In this document: piece after piece, positions 35,747-48,226 of the stretch
How the letters are laid out: every line of letters begins with the position of its first letter
How positions within the stretch are numbered: the first letter of the stretch is position 1
DNA from: Purshia tridentata
Taxonomy: Eukaryota; Streptophyta; Magnoliopsida; Rosales; Rosaceae
Reading direction: 5' to 3'
Assembly (NCBI GenBank): GCA_003254885.1
Contig: QANT01006779.1
Location: 62,001 to 126,000 of the forward strand
Length of the DNA stretch: 64,000 nucleotides
Translations under genes and position numbers: made by a program
The notes under the pieces: model-generated
Seen by the model: the letters and a program-made list of their open reading frames with translations, nothing else
Told to the model about the DNA's origin: nothing
Databases searched by the model: none

Positions 35747-37312
35747 CTAAAATTGAACTTCAAAGATAATTGCATGCATCTTAGGCAAATTTAACTTGAC
35801 AAGTCCTTGAAGCCTTACGAATCTTTGAAATCTGCCTCTTGCGCAACTCCTTTTCTGTACCAAAAGTAAAGCATCTGTATAAATTGTCGTGTCATCCAAA
35901 AGTCCACAGTAGTTTAACAGATACTTTGCCACTATCATCTCATCTCGTCTTCCCTTGAATTCTCTTATACATATAGTCTTGATATGTGACAGCATACATG
36001 CAGGCACAAACTCAGGAGGATTCCAATTAAGTTCTTTGTTACCTTCCATAAGCCCAAAATCTTCACACTCAAGGTCCTGACAATTGATTATTTACAAAAA
36101 TGAATCAAATAAGAATCTTAGCTAAATTAAGAGCTGCAAGTTGGCAGACATATCATGTAGCACAAGTTTAAAATCATATTACATACATGTTCTAAGACAA
36201 GATATTCCAGATAAGGTGACCTATTCAGCAACTCTGCCCACCAAGAACAACAGTAATGAAGCACTAGCTTCAACTCCCTCAAATTACCAAAATTAGGCAG
36301 ATGGCCAACCTTCATTAAAAATAAATTATCAGCATATATTAAATGCAATTCTCGCTGCAAACCAAAACATACTATAAGAAACAAGAAAGGGCATACTTAC
36401 CTCCAAGCAATGAGCTGAAAGGGATAGACATTTAATATTGCTAATTTGTAGCAGAAGCTCATTCGCACGTGGAGGGAAGGCAGGATGCTCACTGGCATAA
36501 TGAGAAAAGAGATCAATGTTGGCGTCAACCAAGGATTTTGCATTCTGAAAAATGTAAGTTGGCAAAACCGCTTGCTTGATATCAAACCTTTCAAGGTTTG
36601 GCGCATTGATAGAAAGAGTGTACTCATTGTGCTGAGCATGATGATGATCATCAGCAGTGGTCAAACTAATTTGTAACGTTTTCAGCTCAAGTGCACAGAC
36701 TTTGAAATTCATACCAATATCATCTTCTATGATTCCATCGATATTCAAATCTTCCAGCACAGGGCAGTTAGAGAAAAGCTCTTCCATTGAGCTGCTATTA
36801 GGATGACAAAGCACAACATAGAAAACCTTGAGACTTGGCAAAGACCACGATGCAGGAGTACTGATAATAAAATTTGACAACAGCTTCAAAACCCTGAGTG
36901 TTTTGCACCCGAAAATGCTTTTAGGCAGTTCAAAAATCTGGTCCCAAGGTAATTTAACATCAAGAACAAGTTCCACCGGATGACGCATAATGGCCGTGCG
37001 AATCCAACCATCAATATGAGAGACATCTATCACACGAGAACAATGGAGATGGAATTTTGTAATGTCAACTGAGCCACGAAATAAAAATATACGATCCACA
37101 AACATCAAAAAACTATCAGAGTTTGGAAAATATTTATCGTCCAAGTCTAGAGAGGGAATAGAGGTCCACGTGCTCTTCCACTTTGTAGACAAAATGCTGG
37201 TCCTTGCAGCTTCTTTTGGTGGAAGTAAGGAAAGTATATGACAAAGTAATGAATCCGGTAAGTTACTAATCCCATCTTTCACACTTGCATGACGCTTGGA
37301 CTCTGAAGCCAT
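35747..37312 (-). CDS. F-box/LRR/FBD protein with a C-terminal frameshift (3 exons)
   Basis: F-box proteins are substrate receptors of SCF ubiquitin ligases. Exons: 36401-37312, 36187-36354, 35747-36076, together 1410 nt (469 residues). The F-box lies at about residues 14-54 (ISNLPDSLLCHILSLLPPKE, then SILSTKWKSTW). Leucine-rich repeats follow (LPSLKVFYVVLCHPNS, NCPVLEDLNIDG, LRELKLVLHYC, SPYLEYLVLEH). The last exon begins like an FBD domain (LNWNPPEFVPACML, IKTICIREFKGR, MIVAKYLLNYCG). After TIYTDALLL the frame reads an unrelated tail to a stop at 35747. The shifted frame there reads GTEKELRKRQISKIRKAS then RTCQVKFA, stop at 35781. That is the usual FBD ending, so a 1-bp indel near 35861-35875 has probably replaced the last ~25 residues. 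Domain calls are firm; whether it still works is not. Confidence 0.85.
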
Positions 37313-39856
37313 TTATACCCTGATGAATTTTTCTAAACATTGTCAAATTGCACATCTGTTCTAACTTGGGTAGCTTAAGAAGCTTTTCTTTGTAAAATTT
37401 CATAGAAAAAATTCATATATGAAACAGAAACAGAGGACCGTCTATGTAAATTTCAATAAATAAAGGGCAGGGGAAAATAGAGAGGCAAAAACTCTAAATT
37501 TAGACTTACAGTCCACATAAGTCTATATGTATTCTCTCCATAATTCAATTCATGAATTTCCAAATGAATAGTCAACATTTATTACTTATGCCTCTATCTT
37601 GAACAACTATTTATGTTCAAGAAAGATAAATGGGGGGTAACAAACAAAACCAAGAAAATATCAAATTCGACATTTGCTTGATAAATATAAGAAAAGATAG
37701 AGATTACATCCAAAGCTAGACAACAAACAGTGTAAGACTTTGATTTTTATATTCCTATTTCATTCTCGTAACTTCTTGGTAAGCAAACAGATGGGTAAGG
37801 AAAGTCGTAAAGGAAGAAAGAAAAGTACCTGAGAAAACTTCTAAAGTGGCTGAGAAATACTAATGTTTCTGATTGTTTGGTTGCTGAGAAACGGCGGGAA
37901 ATGCTATGAAAATGAGTACCTCGCGAGCAATCTTAGCGGCAGCGATTTCACCTTCTCTGCGACCTGCAGCTCAGGAGTTGAAGCTCGCACACACCATTTC
38001 TTCTTTGTTAAGCTTCGAGAAAGTTTTTTTGAGCATATAGAAAGTAACCGTTCTGTTTTCTGCCCTCGTCTGGGCTGGCCTTGGGCCTGTTTGTCCCTCC
38101 TTGGGTTTCTATGCAGGTTTCTTCAGACCAAAAAAAAAAAAAACTCACCGTTTTACTTGGGTTATTCCCTTGTATGTTTTCCTAAAACGGCATAGTGTCG
38201 GCTTTAATCAATCAAAGTTTGTTACAACCATAAATAAAATAAAATAAAATAAAAGTATTATTACAATGAATACGACCCAAAAAAAGACATTACTACTAAA
38301 ATAAAAGGTAACAAGTTTTTTTTTTCCATTATAAAAAGTCAAACAAAAAAAGTGGGTTTGACCCACAAGTTGACTTTTTGTTTATTGGGTTTTTGGTTTT
38401 GAACTTAGACTCGTTGGACAAGTCTCAAGTCCACGAGCCCGTAAATGTGAATCATACATCAATCGAAGCTACGGTTTAAAAGTTACAAGTATTCAAAATG
38501 AGGGGTAAACTTTTCAATTTTGTGTAATTTTAATTTTAATTTTCTAGAGTTTTAACCCAATTTTGAATATTATGACAAAATTTTCACGAAATTCTTACAA
38601 AACTTGTTGGTTTAGTGTTAGAATTTTCAGACCCAAAAAAATGAAATTTTATTCCTTGCTTCTGGAATATTTTCAAGTAATTGAAAAAGAAAATCACTAA
38701 TCTAATACAGTATGTGTGAGTATAATGTAGTGTAGGGAGAGACAGATATAGATTAATAAGCAAACAAAGCCCAAATTTTTACTAATCACAAGTTCACAAC
38801 GTTCCATTACCAAGAACTTGAAATGAAGAGAGGATTTCCCTAATTCAATTCCTTTCACAGTTTCACTCCAACATGAAAACAATACAATCCATAACCAAAG
38901 CCAACTTCAAACATATATACTTTATTAATCAACAATGTCTCGGCGGAATCGATATCAATTGAATGAAATTAATCTAATGCAAATTTACAAAAAATTAATA
39001 AAGCCAAAAAGAAACTTTCCACATCGCTTTAAATTTGAAAAAGAGAGATTCACGTAAGTATTCCTTTGTCGGGATTTAAACTCGGTCGCCTGGTTGAAAG
39101 TCAGGTGTATATATGTTGGGGGATTCCTAAATATCTGGCAGAGCAATGAGGCAATCATGAAGAATTTCAATCTATATATGGTGTGTTCATTGTTCAATTA
39201 ATTGATAAGGAATTAAGTTTGATCGATCACAAGCTTCTAGACATTTATAGTTATATGTACTTGTAATATATATATATCCCACGATCTTTTAAGTTTGAAA
39301 AGCCTAATTTCCGTGTACTATATATATTTTGCTTGAACAAGCCCGAATAAATGGTACACGTAATTCATGCATGCATCGTGTGAATTAAGGTGTACCCCTG
39401 CAGGCTGCAGCTAGCCTATTTGTGCCTTCAAGTAACCTCTTACATATATATACTGTGACGTGGTTGAGTTGTGTCATATACGTTGTGCATGAGCTTACGT
39501 AGAAGTCATGGTCCTTTTCAAGTTTGATTTAACTTGTGTGTGTATTTTCAACGTTGTCTAACCTAACTCGTGGAGAAACAAGTATTGCTTATCCGAATAT
39601 TTTACAAGTTTGACTTTGCTTTCCCATATGCACCGCCAATGGCTAATTTTCTATAGTTAAGCTAGGTCTGATGCATGCACTTATAAATTTTATATAAGTC
39701 CAATTAAGTCAATCATATATTGTATTAAACCGTAAATGTAACCATCTCTCCCTCTGTCATCTCATCCCTCTCCCTTCCTCACTCGATCTAGCATTGTTTG
39801 AGTACTTTTTGTACGGTTCAAGTTAATCTGGAGCTTTCTAGGTTGGCGCAAGACAA
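37313..39856. other. Intergenic between F-box and 5-phosphatase genes
   Basis: The first 600 bases should contain the F-box gene promoter and possibly a 5' UTR intron (a CAG|GTAC boundary at about 37828). A short (TAAAA)n microsatellite lies at 38231-38254. The remnant of a tRNA lies at 39061-39108. The rest is AT-rich and featureless. Confidence 0.5.
39061..39108 (-). pseudogene. 3' half of a tRNA-Glu-like sequence
   Basis: On the minus strand, CACCTGACTTTCAACCAGG then CGACCGAGTTTAAATCCCGA resembles the anticodon arm (TTC) and T arm of plant tRNA-Glu, followed by CAAAGGAA. The T loop has decayed (GTTTAAATC instead of GTTCGATTC). No matching 5' half is visible upstream. It is a remnant, not a working gene. 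Confidence 0.4.
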
Positions 39857-41873
39857 ATGGGAAATTTCAGCAGCTCCATTAATCATGCTGGTAAAGGGTA
39901 TATTATGCATTTTCATTATTTCTTAATTTCTTGATATATTAATTCCTTAGCTCTCTCTTCAAACTACGTAGGATGAGTAATTAAGTTTCATAGTATAGGA
40001 TTGTTTCTTTGGATTTAGGTAGAAATTAATTAAGATATCAATCTTTACTTGGAAAAACAATGAAAGGGTTTGTAAAATTCGATCTGTAGAGAAAGACTCA
40101 AGTACTTGAGGAGAAAAGAAATATTGGGTAATTCCCTGAACAACCACAGTGAACGTGAAACGTCTCATGAAGGAATAAAGACTGTAAGGGCGGACAATCT
40201 TTGTGATTTCTCAACTGATTCAGATCTCTGCGTTTGCATCGTCACTTGGAACATGAATGGCAAGGTAACCTACGTTTGTTCATCAAATTTATTCAAAGTG
40301 TTTTTTTCTTTTTTGCTATTATGGTACTAATTAATTAATGTTTCCTTAATTCATGTGCAATATTAAGGTCTCTTACGAAGATTTGGCAGAGGTGGTCGGG
40401 AACAACCGCAAGTTTGATCTTCTGGTTGTAGGTCTTCAAGAAGTCCCACGCAAAAATATCTCACGATTTTTGCAGGCAGCACTGCTTGACTCTCACATGT
40501 GAGATATATAGATCGATACACACAGTCTTTTCGTTCAAATATATGTTATTGTCGTTCTTACATTCACTCCTTTTATATGTTTGTGTACGTGGAGTGAAGC
40601 TTGTTAGGAAAAGCCATTATGCAATCAATACACCTCTATGTGTTTGGGCCAAAGTACTCAGATTTGTTCATCAAAGGTACTACTACTGAGACATATGAAA
40701 TTAAAGAGTTTAATAATTTTCTCCAAAAAGTCAAGGTTGAGATCATGTACGAATTAATATATTGCTTCAATTTTAGAATCATCTAATTGATTTTTATTTT
40801 TGTTTTTGAATACTGGTGCATATATGTATAGAGTTGAAGACTGATAAGCGCTCAGTAGGGGGCTTTGGAGGACTAATTAGGAGAAAGAAGGGCGCTGTGG
40901 CAATCCGCATTAACTACAAAGGCATTCTAATGGTGTTCATCTCTTGCCATCTCTGTGGTAATTAAGCACACTATATATTGGTTCAACTCATCTTCACATC
41001 TCTATGGTAATGGTGCATTATTATAGGTTATTAATATTATATCATACAAATATATATTTTAAGAATATTATATCTTATAAATATAAACTCTTCATCCACT
41101 TATATTATAACATTTGATTAATTACACAACATGACAATATATATACTAATTATCTATTTAATAAAATTGAATTTATTAATACAACTTACAAGTATAGAGC
41201 AATATTAACAGTGGTGGTTTTGTCCTACATATATATATTAATTTGATTTTGTGTTTAATTTGATATTAATTGTGTGATATATCATGTACGTACGTAGCTC
41301 ATGCTCACAACGTGGAAAAGAGGAATTCTCAATGGAGGCAGGTATCAGAATCTGTTTTCTCAGGGAGTTTGAACCCTCATGCTAGACCTTCCCAAATCAC
41401 TGTGTGGTTGGGAGATCTCAACTACAGGTTACAAGGGATAAACACCCATCCCGCAAGAAATCTTATCAACAAAGATCTTCACAAAGTAAGTTTATATATA
41501 CTCACAAATTGTCAACCCCACATCTCTAAATTAATCAATTTCACTAATTGGCTCCTAATTGTATGCATTGCAGCAACTCACTACCAATGACCAGTTGTTG
41601 CAAGAGGCTGAAAGAGGCCACATCTTCGAGGGGTATTGCGAGGGGGTGTTACGGTTCAAACCCACATATAAATACGACGTCGGAAGTAGCAACTACGATA
41701 CAAGTTACAAAGTCAGAGTTCCATCATGGACAGATCGGATTTTGTTCAAGGCTCAAGACACAAACCAAATCATTGCAACTTTACATTCCTATGAATCCAT
41801 GGACGATATTAACAGTTCCGATCATAAACCTGTTAAAGCGCATATATGTTTTCAACTTAACAAACCATTATAA
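39857..41873 (+). CDS. Short inositol polyphosphate 5-phosphatase (7 exons)
   Basis: These Mg-dependent enzymes remove the 5-phosphate from inositol phosphates or phosphoinositides. Exons: 39857-39897, 40090-40264, 40368-40498, 40600-40676, 40832-40957, 41298-41485, 41574-41873. They total 1038 nt (345 residues), with phases closed. Family motifs are in order: VTWNMNGK (65-72), VVGLQEVP, FISCHL, WLGDLNYR (220-227), RVPSWTDRILF (294-304) and SSDHKPV (327-333). The catalytic Asp, Asn and His residues are all there. There are no WD40 repeats and no long N-terminal region, so it belongs with the short plant 5PTases such as Arabidopsis 5PTase11. The N-terminus MGNFSS fits an N-myristoylation signal. 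The exon 1 donor (GG|GTATAT) was chosen because it is the one that keeps phase with exon 2; the nearer GTAAAG does not. Confidence 0.9.
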
Positions 41874-43700
41874 CCTCATATTAAGTAAGCTATGTAGCAA
41901 AATGTCATAAACATTCGTTTGTTTCATGTATAGACATAAATTATTACTAAGTACATATATGAATTGACTTACAATTTTATAAACAGGTGAGTGATTCCAA
42001 TTATATATACATTAACAATTGAAAATTGCATACACTCAATTCGATCACAATTGTCACAAGGGTGTATTAATTTGAAAAGTTAATTTATAAATTATAATAA
42101 TGCTTTTAAGGATGATGGTGGGTGCATATGGAGGTGGTTTGAATAGTTCATTGATTTGTTTTACCTAATTACGGCCATCCTTGTTGAAATTGGCCAGTTT
42201 GCCAACCATGACCATGACATCATTCTGATCATTTGCTTAAAGAAGCAAGCAAGATACCAAATTAAGCTACTTGAACATTTCATTCTTTCCAGTGTTCCCT
42301 TCAAAATACATCGAAAAAAGTAGTTATTAAAAGTATTTGAATGCAGTGCATGGTTGAACATTTCATTTCTATATAAGTGTATGTTTATTGACTAAAGAAA
42401 CAAAAATTAGGAATCATGAATGACACGTGGGAAATTGACATTTGTTTTCCATTCACACTTGAATAATATTTGATATTAAGAAGGCAGAGTCGTCGATGCA
42501 TTCAATTAATGATAATTAATGTATGTTTAATTGGAACAGAAAGGGCAGAATGGCAAAATGCATGTTCAATTAATTTCTTACTAAATTATCATTAACATAC
42601 CAAACAATCACGAGGAATAAATAGATACCCTTATCATTGAGCTTTTAATAAGCTTTCATTTACCAAAAAATATTTCTCTTTTATATTCAATTAATGCTGC
42701 ATATTAGCTATCCTACATATATTTTTATCTATAGGGAAATACTATGTGTTTTCTATTTGTGCCTTCTACTATACATTTTTATCTATATATAGCAAGTAAT
42801 TAATTGACACAAAAACTTTTTATCCAACAAAAATTTATTCTCCAAAATAGTATTTTGATAGCACCATTTACAGATTTTACTTATTTTCATCTATTTCCTT
42901 GGAAAAAAAAAACAATTCATTTTATCTTCACTCTTTTCAAAAGTCATTGGTTTTTTTTTTCGTTTGTGCTGAATGGGATAGGTCATAGGTGAGTTTGGAA
43001 TCTTTATCCAAGCAAGCAACAATTGAGCTTCTTTTTTCGGATTCTTTCCAGTTTTTCCGGTTTGACACATTATCATTCTTAGAAAAATCTTCAGAAAATC
43101 TAACTTTTTATTTTCTTTACGTAGTTTATTACTTTATTTTAGTTTAGTTTAAAAGTTATTTTCTTTTCAACCAGAGAAAAATAAAAAAGAAAAAGAGAAA
43201 GATTTTTTTATTTATTTGTTTTTCTTTACGATTCGTCGGAACCTTGTTGGTGTGGGGGTCTTCTCGTGGAAGAGTTAAAAAAGGCCCCTCAGAACATTAG
43301 AAATTTCAGATGCCCAGCTGGGTTGATGAAACATCGTCAATCCCATATGGGTTAAGACAAAAGTCAATTAAAGTTTGTAGTTTTACACTTTTCTTTTTCT
43401 CAATATTGACTTTGAAATTGCGTACAGTTGATGTACTCCTCCATTTGTTATTTTGTTTACACTGTTTATATTTCTGGGAATTCCTTTTACACGTGAATGA
43501 TCTTTTATCTGAGTGATATTGAATTTTCTTCTTCCCAATTTCTGTGAGATATTTTCTTGGCTCTGGCAGATTCTGCTCTGAATTTAAAGAATAAAGGAAA
43601 TCTTTTCTTTTTCTCTGTTTCTTGCCTCTCGAAAAGATTATTGATTTACCCAAAAAGAAACAGAGAAATAAAGAAAGAAAGGGTGTGAATCAGTTTATAT
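41874..43700. other. Intergenic between 5-phosphatase and DAR1-like genes
   Basis: AT-rich sequence with homopolymer tracts. The right end approaches the DAR1-like gene's promoter. I see no gene or element. Confidence 0.5.
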
Positions 43701-43925
43701 ATGTAAATTTTTTCTGATGACCTGTAAAAATGTTGCTTTTGATCGAGTTGGGATCTTATCTGATCTGGGTCTGCTCTGCTAGCTTTCACCATTCTTGCAG
43801 TCTCTTGATTTTTTAGAGGTGAGTCACTTCTCCACTAATTGATTCTCTGTCTTTTCCTTTTACTTGAGATTAAATGTTATATGTCATCAAGCTAATGGGC
43901 ATGGTGAATTGGAAGAATCTCCTCG

Positions 43926-43950
43926 CTCTCTCTCTCTCTCTCTCTCTCTT
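43926..43950 (+). repeat. (CT)n microsatellite in the DAR1-like 5' leader intron
   Basis: A 25-base CT tract lies inside a likely 5' UTR intron running from about 43819 (GAG|GTGAGT) to about 44357 (TGTGCAG|TTAAAA). Confidence 0.85.
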
Positions 43951-44398
43951 CTCTATTTATGTGGATGCTTAGTAATCGACTTGACAAACCTTTATTTCTA
44001 AATTTCGAAGTTGTAGCTGGAACATCCTGGGGGTGCTATAATGCGTTGTGGGTGAATTGGCTTCCCACATATATTCTGTTTTTGTATGCTTATTTAACAT
44101 AAATGCAATGGCATCGATTGTTCAGTTATTGAGAATGGGGTCCATGCAACATTTTGTAAAACCCAATTTCTTGAATTTCAGATCATGAAATCCGAATAGG
44201 TCATGGCATCATGCCATCAAATTGGGTTCATATTTATATTTCTTTTTAGCACCTGGTTCAACTTGCTTGAATAACATGAACTTGCACTTGCGGGCTGTTG
44301 ACTACATCTGTTGTGTTAGTTGTTGATATTGCATTAACTTATATGTTTGCTGTGCAGTTAAAAACTTGATTGACTATGAGCAGATAACATTACACATT

Positions 44399-47300
44399 AT
44401 GGGCTGGCTTAACAAGATTTTTAAAGGCTCCAGCCACAAAATATCGGAAGAGCATTATCCTGAGAATAATGGAGAGGACGCAAATAACTATGGACCCTCT
44501 TGTTCAGGGGTAAGAACATCTACCAGTTCTTGATAGATGTAATGACATAGCACTTTCTATATACAAAAAAGTGTTCTTTCAATTTTATATACTACTAAAA
44601 GTTTCTTGATAGCCTTAGTCAGCTCCTTTTTAATCTTGTTTTGATATGCCAGAACTCCATTAACATATTGTTGTGGGAAAACTTGAATCTAGGACATCTG
44701 GTCAGAAAACGAGAATGAAGAGATAGACCGTGCTATAGCTCTATCTCTTTTAGAAGAAAATCAAAAAGGAAAAAATGTGATTGGTGAGTGATTTTCTTAT
44801 GGATGCTTGTAAATGTTTCTACATTGTGTATTGCTTTATGTGTGCTCTTTGAGGCATTTCATTTTAGTGGCTTTTGTATGGTAACAAAATCTGTTCGAGG
44901 GGCATTTTGAATTCTATTTTGTTTGATGATGGCTATGGCTTCTATTTCGTGGCAGCTATTGATGTATTCTGTCTATACTTGTAAATTGTAATGTGAAATG
45001 TTACACTATGAATTAATAAGAATTCTTGGATAGATTTTGATTCTCAGTTGGCAGAAGATGAACAACTTGCCAGAGCCATACAAGAAAGTCTTAATGTGGA
45101 GTCTCCTCCCCGATATGGAAATGGAAATACACCTCCACAATATGGACATGGAAATACACCTCCCCCATATGGACATGGAAATACACCACCCCAATATGGA
45201 CATGGAAATAAACCACCCCAATATGGACATGGAAATACACCACCCCAATATGGACATGGAAATACACCTCTCCAATATGGACATGGAAATACATATCAAC
45301 CTATCCCTATTTACTACCCAATGGGGTCCAGGTATATGATGGACAAATGTATTTTTAAAATTTTGGTACTAATTTATAATTCCATTGGTGTCTCTTTGGT
45401 GCATAATTATCCCCTGGATGTGTAGAGAACTATCACTTGTAATTGTATGAAGCAGTCTCATTTCTCACGTTTTTCTCAACATTCCTTAGTATTCTCAGTT
45501 GTTACCCTCTCTTTTCAATACCCTGAATTCCTGTTCATGCTTCCATTACTTTATTTACTTTGAATTCTTATGCTTTACCTGATTGTGTACAATGATGGCT
45601 TTTTGAAATTACAGTGTTTAAGAATGACAGAGAAAGAAACTTGAATTGATGGGATTTTTTTTTAAAGATTTTAAATCTTAAGAATTTATTCATTATAAAG
45701 GATCTGAAGACCAAACTGCCTGTTGATGCATCAATAATTCATTGTGGAACTTCACTTTATTTTCCATATTGGACTATCTTTTTTCACTTTATTTTCTCAT
45801 TATTTGTGGTAGGATTTGTGCCGGTTGCAATGCCGAGATTGGTTTTGGGCGATATTTGAATTGCCTGAATGCAGTTTGGCATCCAGAATGTTTCCAGTGT
45901 CATGCATGCAACCTACCAATTTCTGATTATGAGGTGCAACAATTTTGCTAGATAAATTTTGGTTGTCATTATTAGCAATGGTACTTTTGCTAGATAACTT
46001 TTGGTTGTACAGATTAGCTTACATGTATCTTATGCAGTTTTCAACATCTGGGAATTACCCTTACCATAAGTCTTGCTATAAGGAGAGCTACCATCCCAAA
46101 TGCGATGTTTGCAAGCACTTTGTAAGTATCCTAATAACAAAGAAAAATTTCCATTGATTGAGTTAACTAACTGAAAAAAGAAAGCACAAGGTCAATTTTA
46201 AATGTCAAATCAGTCCATAGATGTTCATAAGCATGCATCTTATTTTCGAAATCATTGATAAATGGTGTGATTCCTGATTGGGTATATTTGTCTGTGATGT
46301 TTCAAAAATTAAAACTTTGAAATTCCAATCTAATTTCTTTTTCTTTCTGTCATTTGATTCATTGTTAGTTGGTCTTCGTTTTTTGTAATATATATCTTTT
46401 GACAGATTCCAACAAACCCTGCTGGTCTTATTGAATATAGGGCACATCCATTTTGGGTCCAGAAATACTGCCCTTCTCATGAACACGATAATACTCCTCG
46501 GTGCTGTAGCTGTGAGCGAATGGAGGTCAGTCGGAATAAATTTCTTTGATGCAGAAAAGTGCTTTTTAGTTCTGGAAGAAAATATGGCTGACCAGATTAT
46601 TTTTAAAGAAAAGAAAAACTATTGGTAACAAGATTTATATGTACATTACATGCAGCCACTAGACACAAAATATGTGAACCTTAATGATGGTCGGAAGCTC
46701 TGTCTGGAGTGTCTGGACTCTGCAATCATGGATACCAGTGAATGCCAACCCCTATATCTTGATATACAGGAATTTTATGAAGGTTTAAATATGAAGCTGG
46801 AGCAGCAAGTGCCATTACTCTTGGTTGAAAGACAAGCACTAAATGAAGCGAGAGAAGGAGAAAGAAATGTAAGGGAAATCAGTTCAAACTATTTGCTTTT
46901 CATATGTATTATGATAAGTATGAAAGTTTTCCATGGTAATAATTGGCAAGTCAGTGAGTGTCTCTGATGCCTGTTTAAGTTCCTTTAGAGAGTCTGCTCC
47001 CATTTACAAATTACAAAGGGGTGCATGCAGAAGTGAATCACGCATATTGCTATTTCAACCCTTGCAAAACTAAATGCATATGAAAATCATTCAATCTATT
47101 GAAATTGTGATTTTGATATGGTTAATTCACAGAAAAACACACGTACAAGTCTCTGTAGAGATTTTCAGGAATTGTTTCTGATCACACTTGCATCCCCGAT
47201 GTATCATTATATATCAAAGTTTTTCTTCTTAAGCTTTACAAAATATTTCTGACTTTGATCATTTTTTGTCATTTCCAGGGACATTATCACATGCCTGAGA

Positions 47301-48226
47301 CCAGAGGGCTCTGCCTTTCCGAGGAACAGACTATCAGCACTGTAAGAGTTTCTTGAAGATACTCTTCGTGTTCTACAGTGGTTGAGTTTTGATAAGATAT
47401 TTTTTGGTTTGGTAGAAACTTATGTCATATTGATTTGAGAACCACTCAGATTTCAAAGCGGCCAATGTTTGGGGCAGGAAACCGAGCCTTGGACATGATA
47501 ACTGAGCCCTGCAAACTAACTCGTCGCTGTGAGGTGACCGCAATTCTGATATTGTATGGCCTTCCAAGGTATAATTTCTATCTATCTCTACTTTTCGTGA
47601 TTTTTTTGGATATATAATATGAGAGAAGATGTTGACTATGAATTTAGTTGGTGTTTTGGTTCTACAATTGTAATTCATGGCTGAATCTGTTGCATGACTG
47701 GAATGCTATGCGTACAGGTTGCTGACTGGGTCTATCCTAGCACACGAGATGATGCATGCATGGCTGCGGCTTAAAGGTGCTACTCAGATCGGTCCATTTA
47801 TTTGTTTGTTTAGTTCTTTTTTCTTCTAAAAAAGAATTGTAAATGAAAGGTGTGACATCAGAGTGCAAAGTAATGACTTAATTCATAACACTTCTTGAAG
47901 GTTACCGAACTCTTAGTCAAGATGTTGAAGAAGGTATCTGCCAGGTTATAGCTCACATGTGGCTAGATGCTGAGCTTATGTCTGGCTCAGACAGGAATGT
48001 TGCGTCAACCTCATCTTCCTCCTCTTCCTCCTCTTCCAGTTCATCAAAGAAGGGTACAAGATCTCAGTTTGAGAGGAAACTAGGGGAGTTCTTTAAACAC
48101 CAGATTGAATCGGACATTTCCCCGGTATATGGAGATGGATTCAGGGCTGGTCAACAGGCAGTGCAGAAATACGGGCTTCGAAGGACCCTAGACCATATTC
48201 GAATGACAGGGACCTTCCCTTATTGA
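44399..48226 (+). CDS. DAR1: DA1-related ubiquitin-binding LIM peptidase (11 coding exons)
   Basis: DA1-family proteins bind ubiquitin and cleave growth regulators, limiting organ and seed size. Exons: 44399-44509, 44693-44783, 45034-45331, 45813-45933, 46038-46121, 46406-46525, 46656-46868, 47279-47341, 47450-47568, 47718-47776, 47901-48226. They total 1605 nt (534 residues), with phases closed. Two ubiquitin-interacting motifs lie at about 46-60 (EEIDRAIALSLLEEN) and 74-88 (EDEQLARAIQESL). A linker of seven 9-residue repeats (YGHGNTPPQ type) covers 94-156. The LIM domain starts at 168 (ICAGCNAEIG). The zinc-peptidase motif AHEMMHAW holds HEMMH at 416-420. The C-terminus is nearly as in DA1/DAR1 (QSESD-type block SDISPVYGDGFRAG). 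Wording around RPMFGAGNRALDMITEPCKL and LDHIRMTGTFP is closer to DAR1 than to DA1. A 5' UTR intron is likely. A broken copy lies at 54.6-57.6 kb. Confidence 0.94.
45111..45299 (+). repeat. Coding minisatellite, 27 bp x 7
   Basis: Seven units of 27 bp in exon 3 of the DAR1-like gene encode RYGNGNTPP, QYGHGNTPP, PYGHGNTPP, QYGHGNKPP, QYGHGNTPP, QYGHGNTPL and QYGHGNTYQ. The unit core is TATGGACATGGAAATACACC. Units differ by only a few bases, so the array has probably been homogenised recently. It lies between the second UIM and the LIM domain. Confidence 0.95.

Noticed and set aside
35747-36049. Separate small gene downstream of the F-box gene
   Set aside because: Splice sites at 36076/36187 join it in phase to the F-box gene, and it carries FBD-type sequence.
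37863-38195. 110-codon plus-strand frame
   Set aside because: It overlaps the likely promoter and leader of the F-box gene and ends in A-tract codons; no family match.
45111-45299. Regular repeats resembling a CRISPR array
   Set aside because: The units are adjacent with no spacers, they encode protein, and the genome is a plant's.
45006-45339. Open frames on both strands and several frames across the DAR1 minisatellite
   Set aside because: A 27-bp repeat with no stop in one frame tends to be open in others; only the YGHGN frame joins the UIM and LIM exons in phase.
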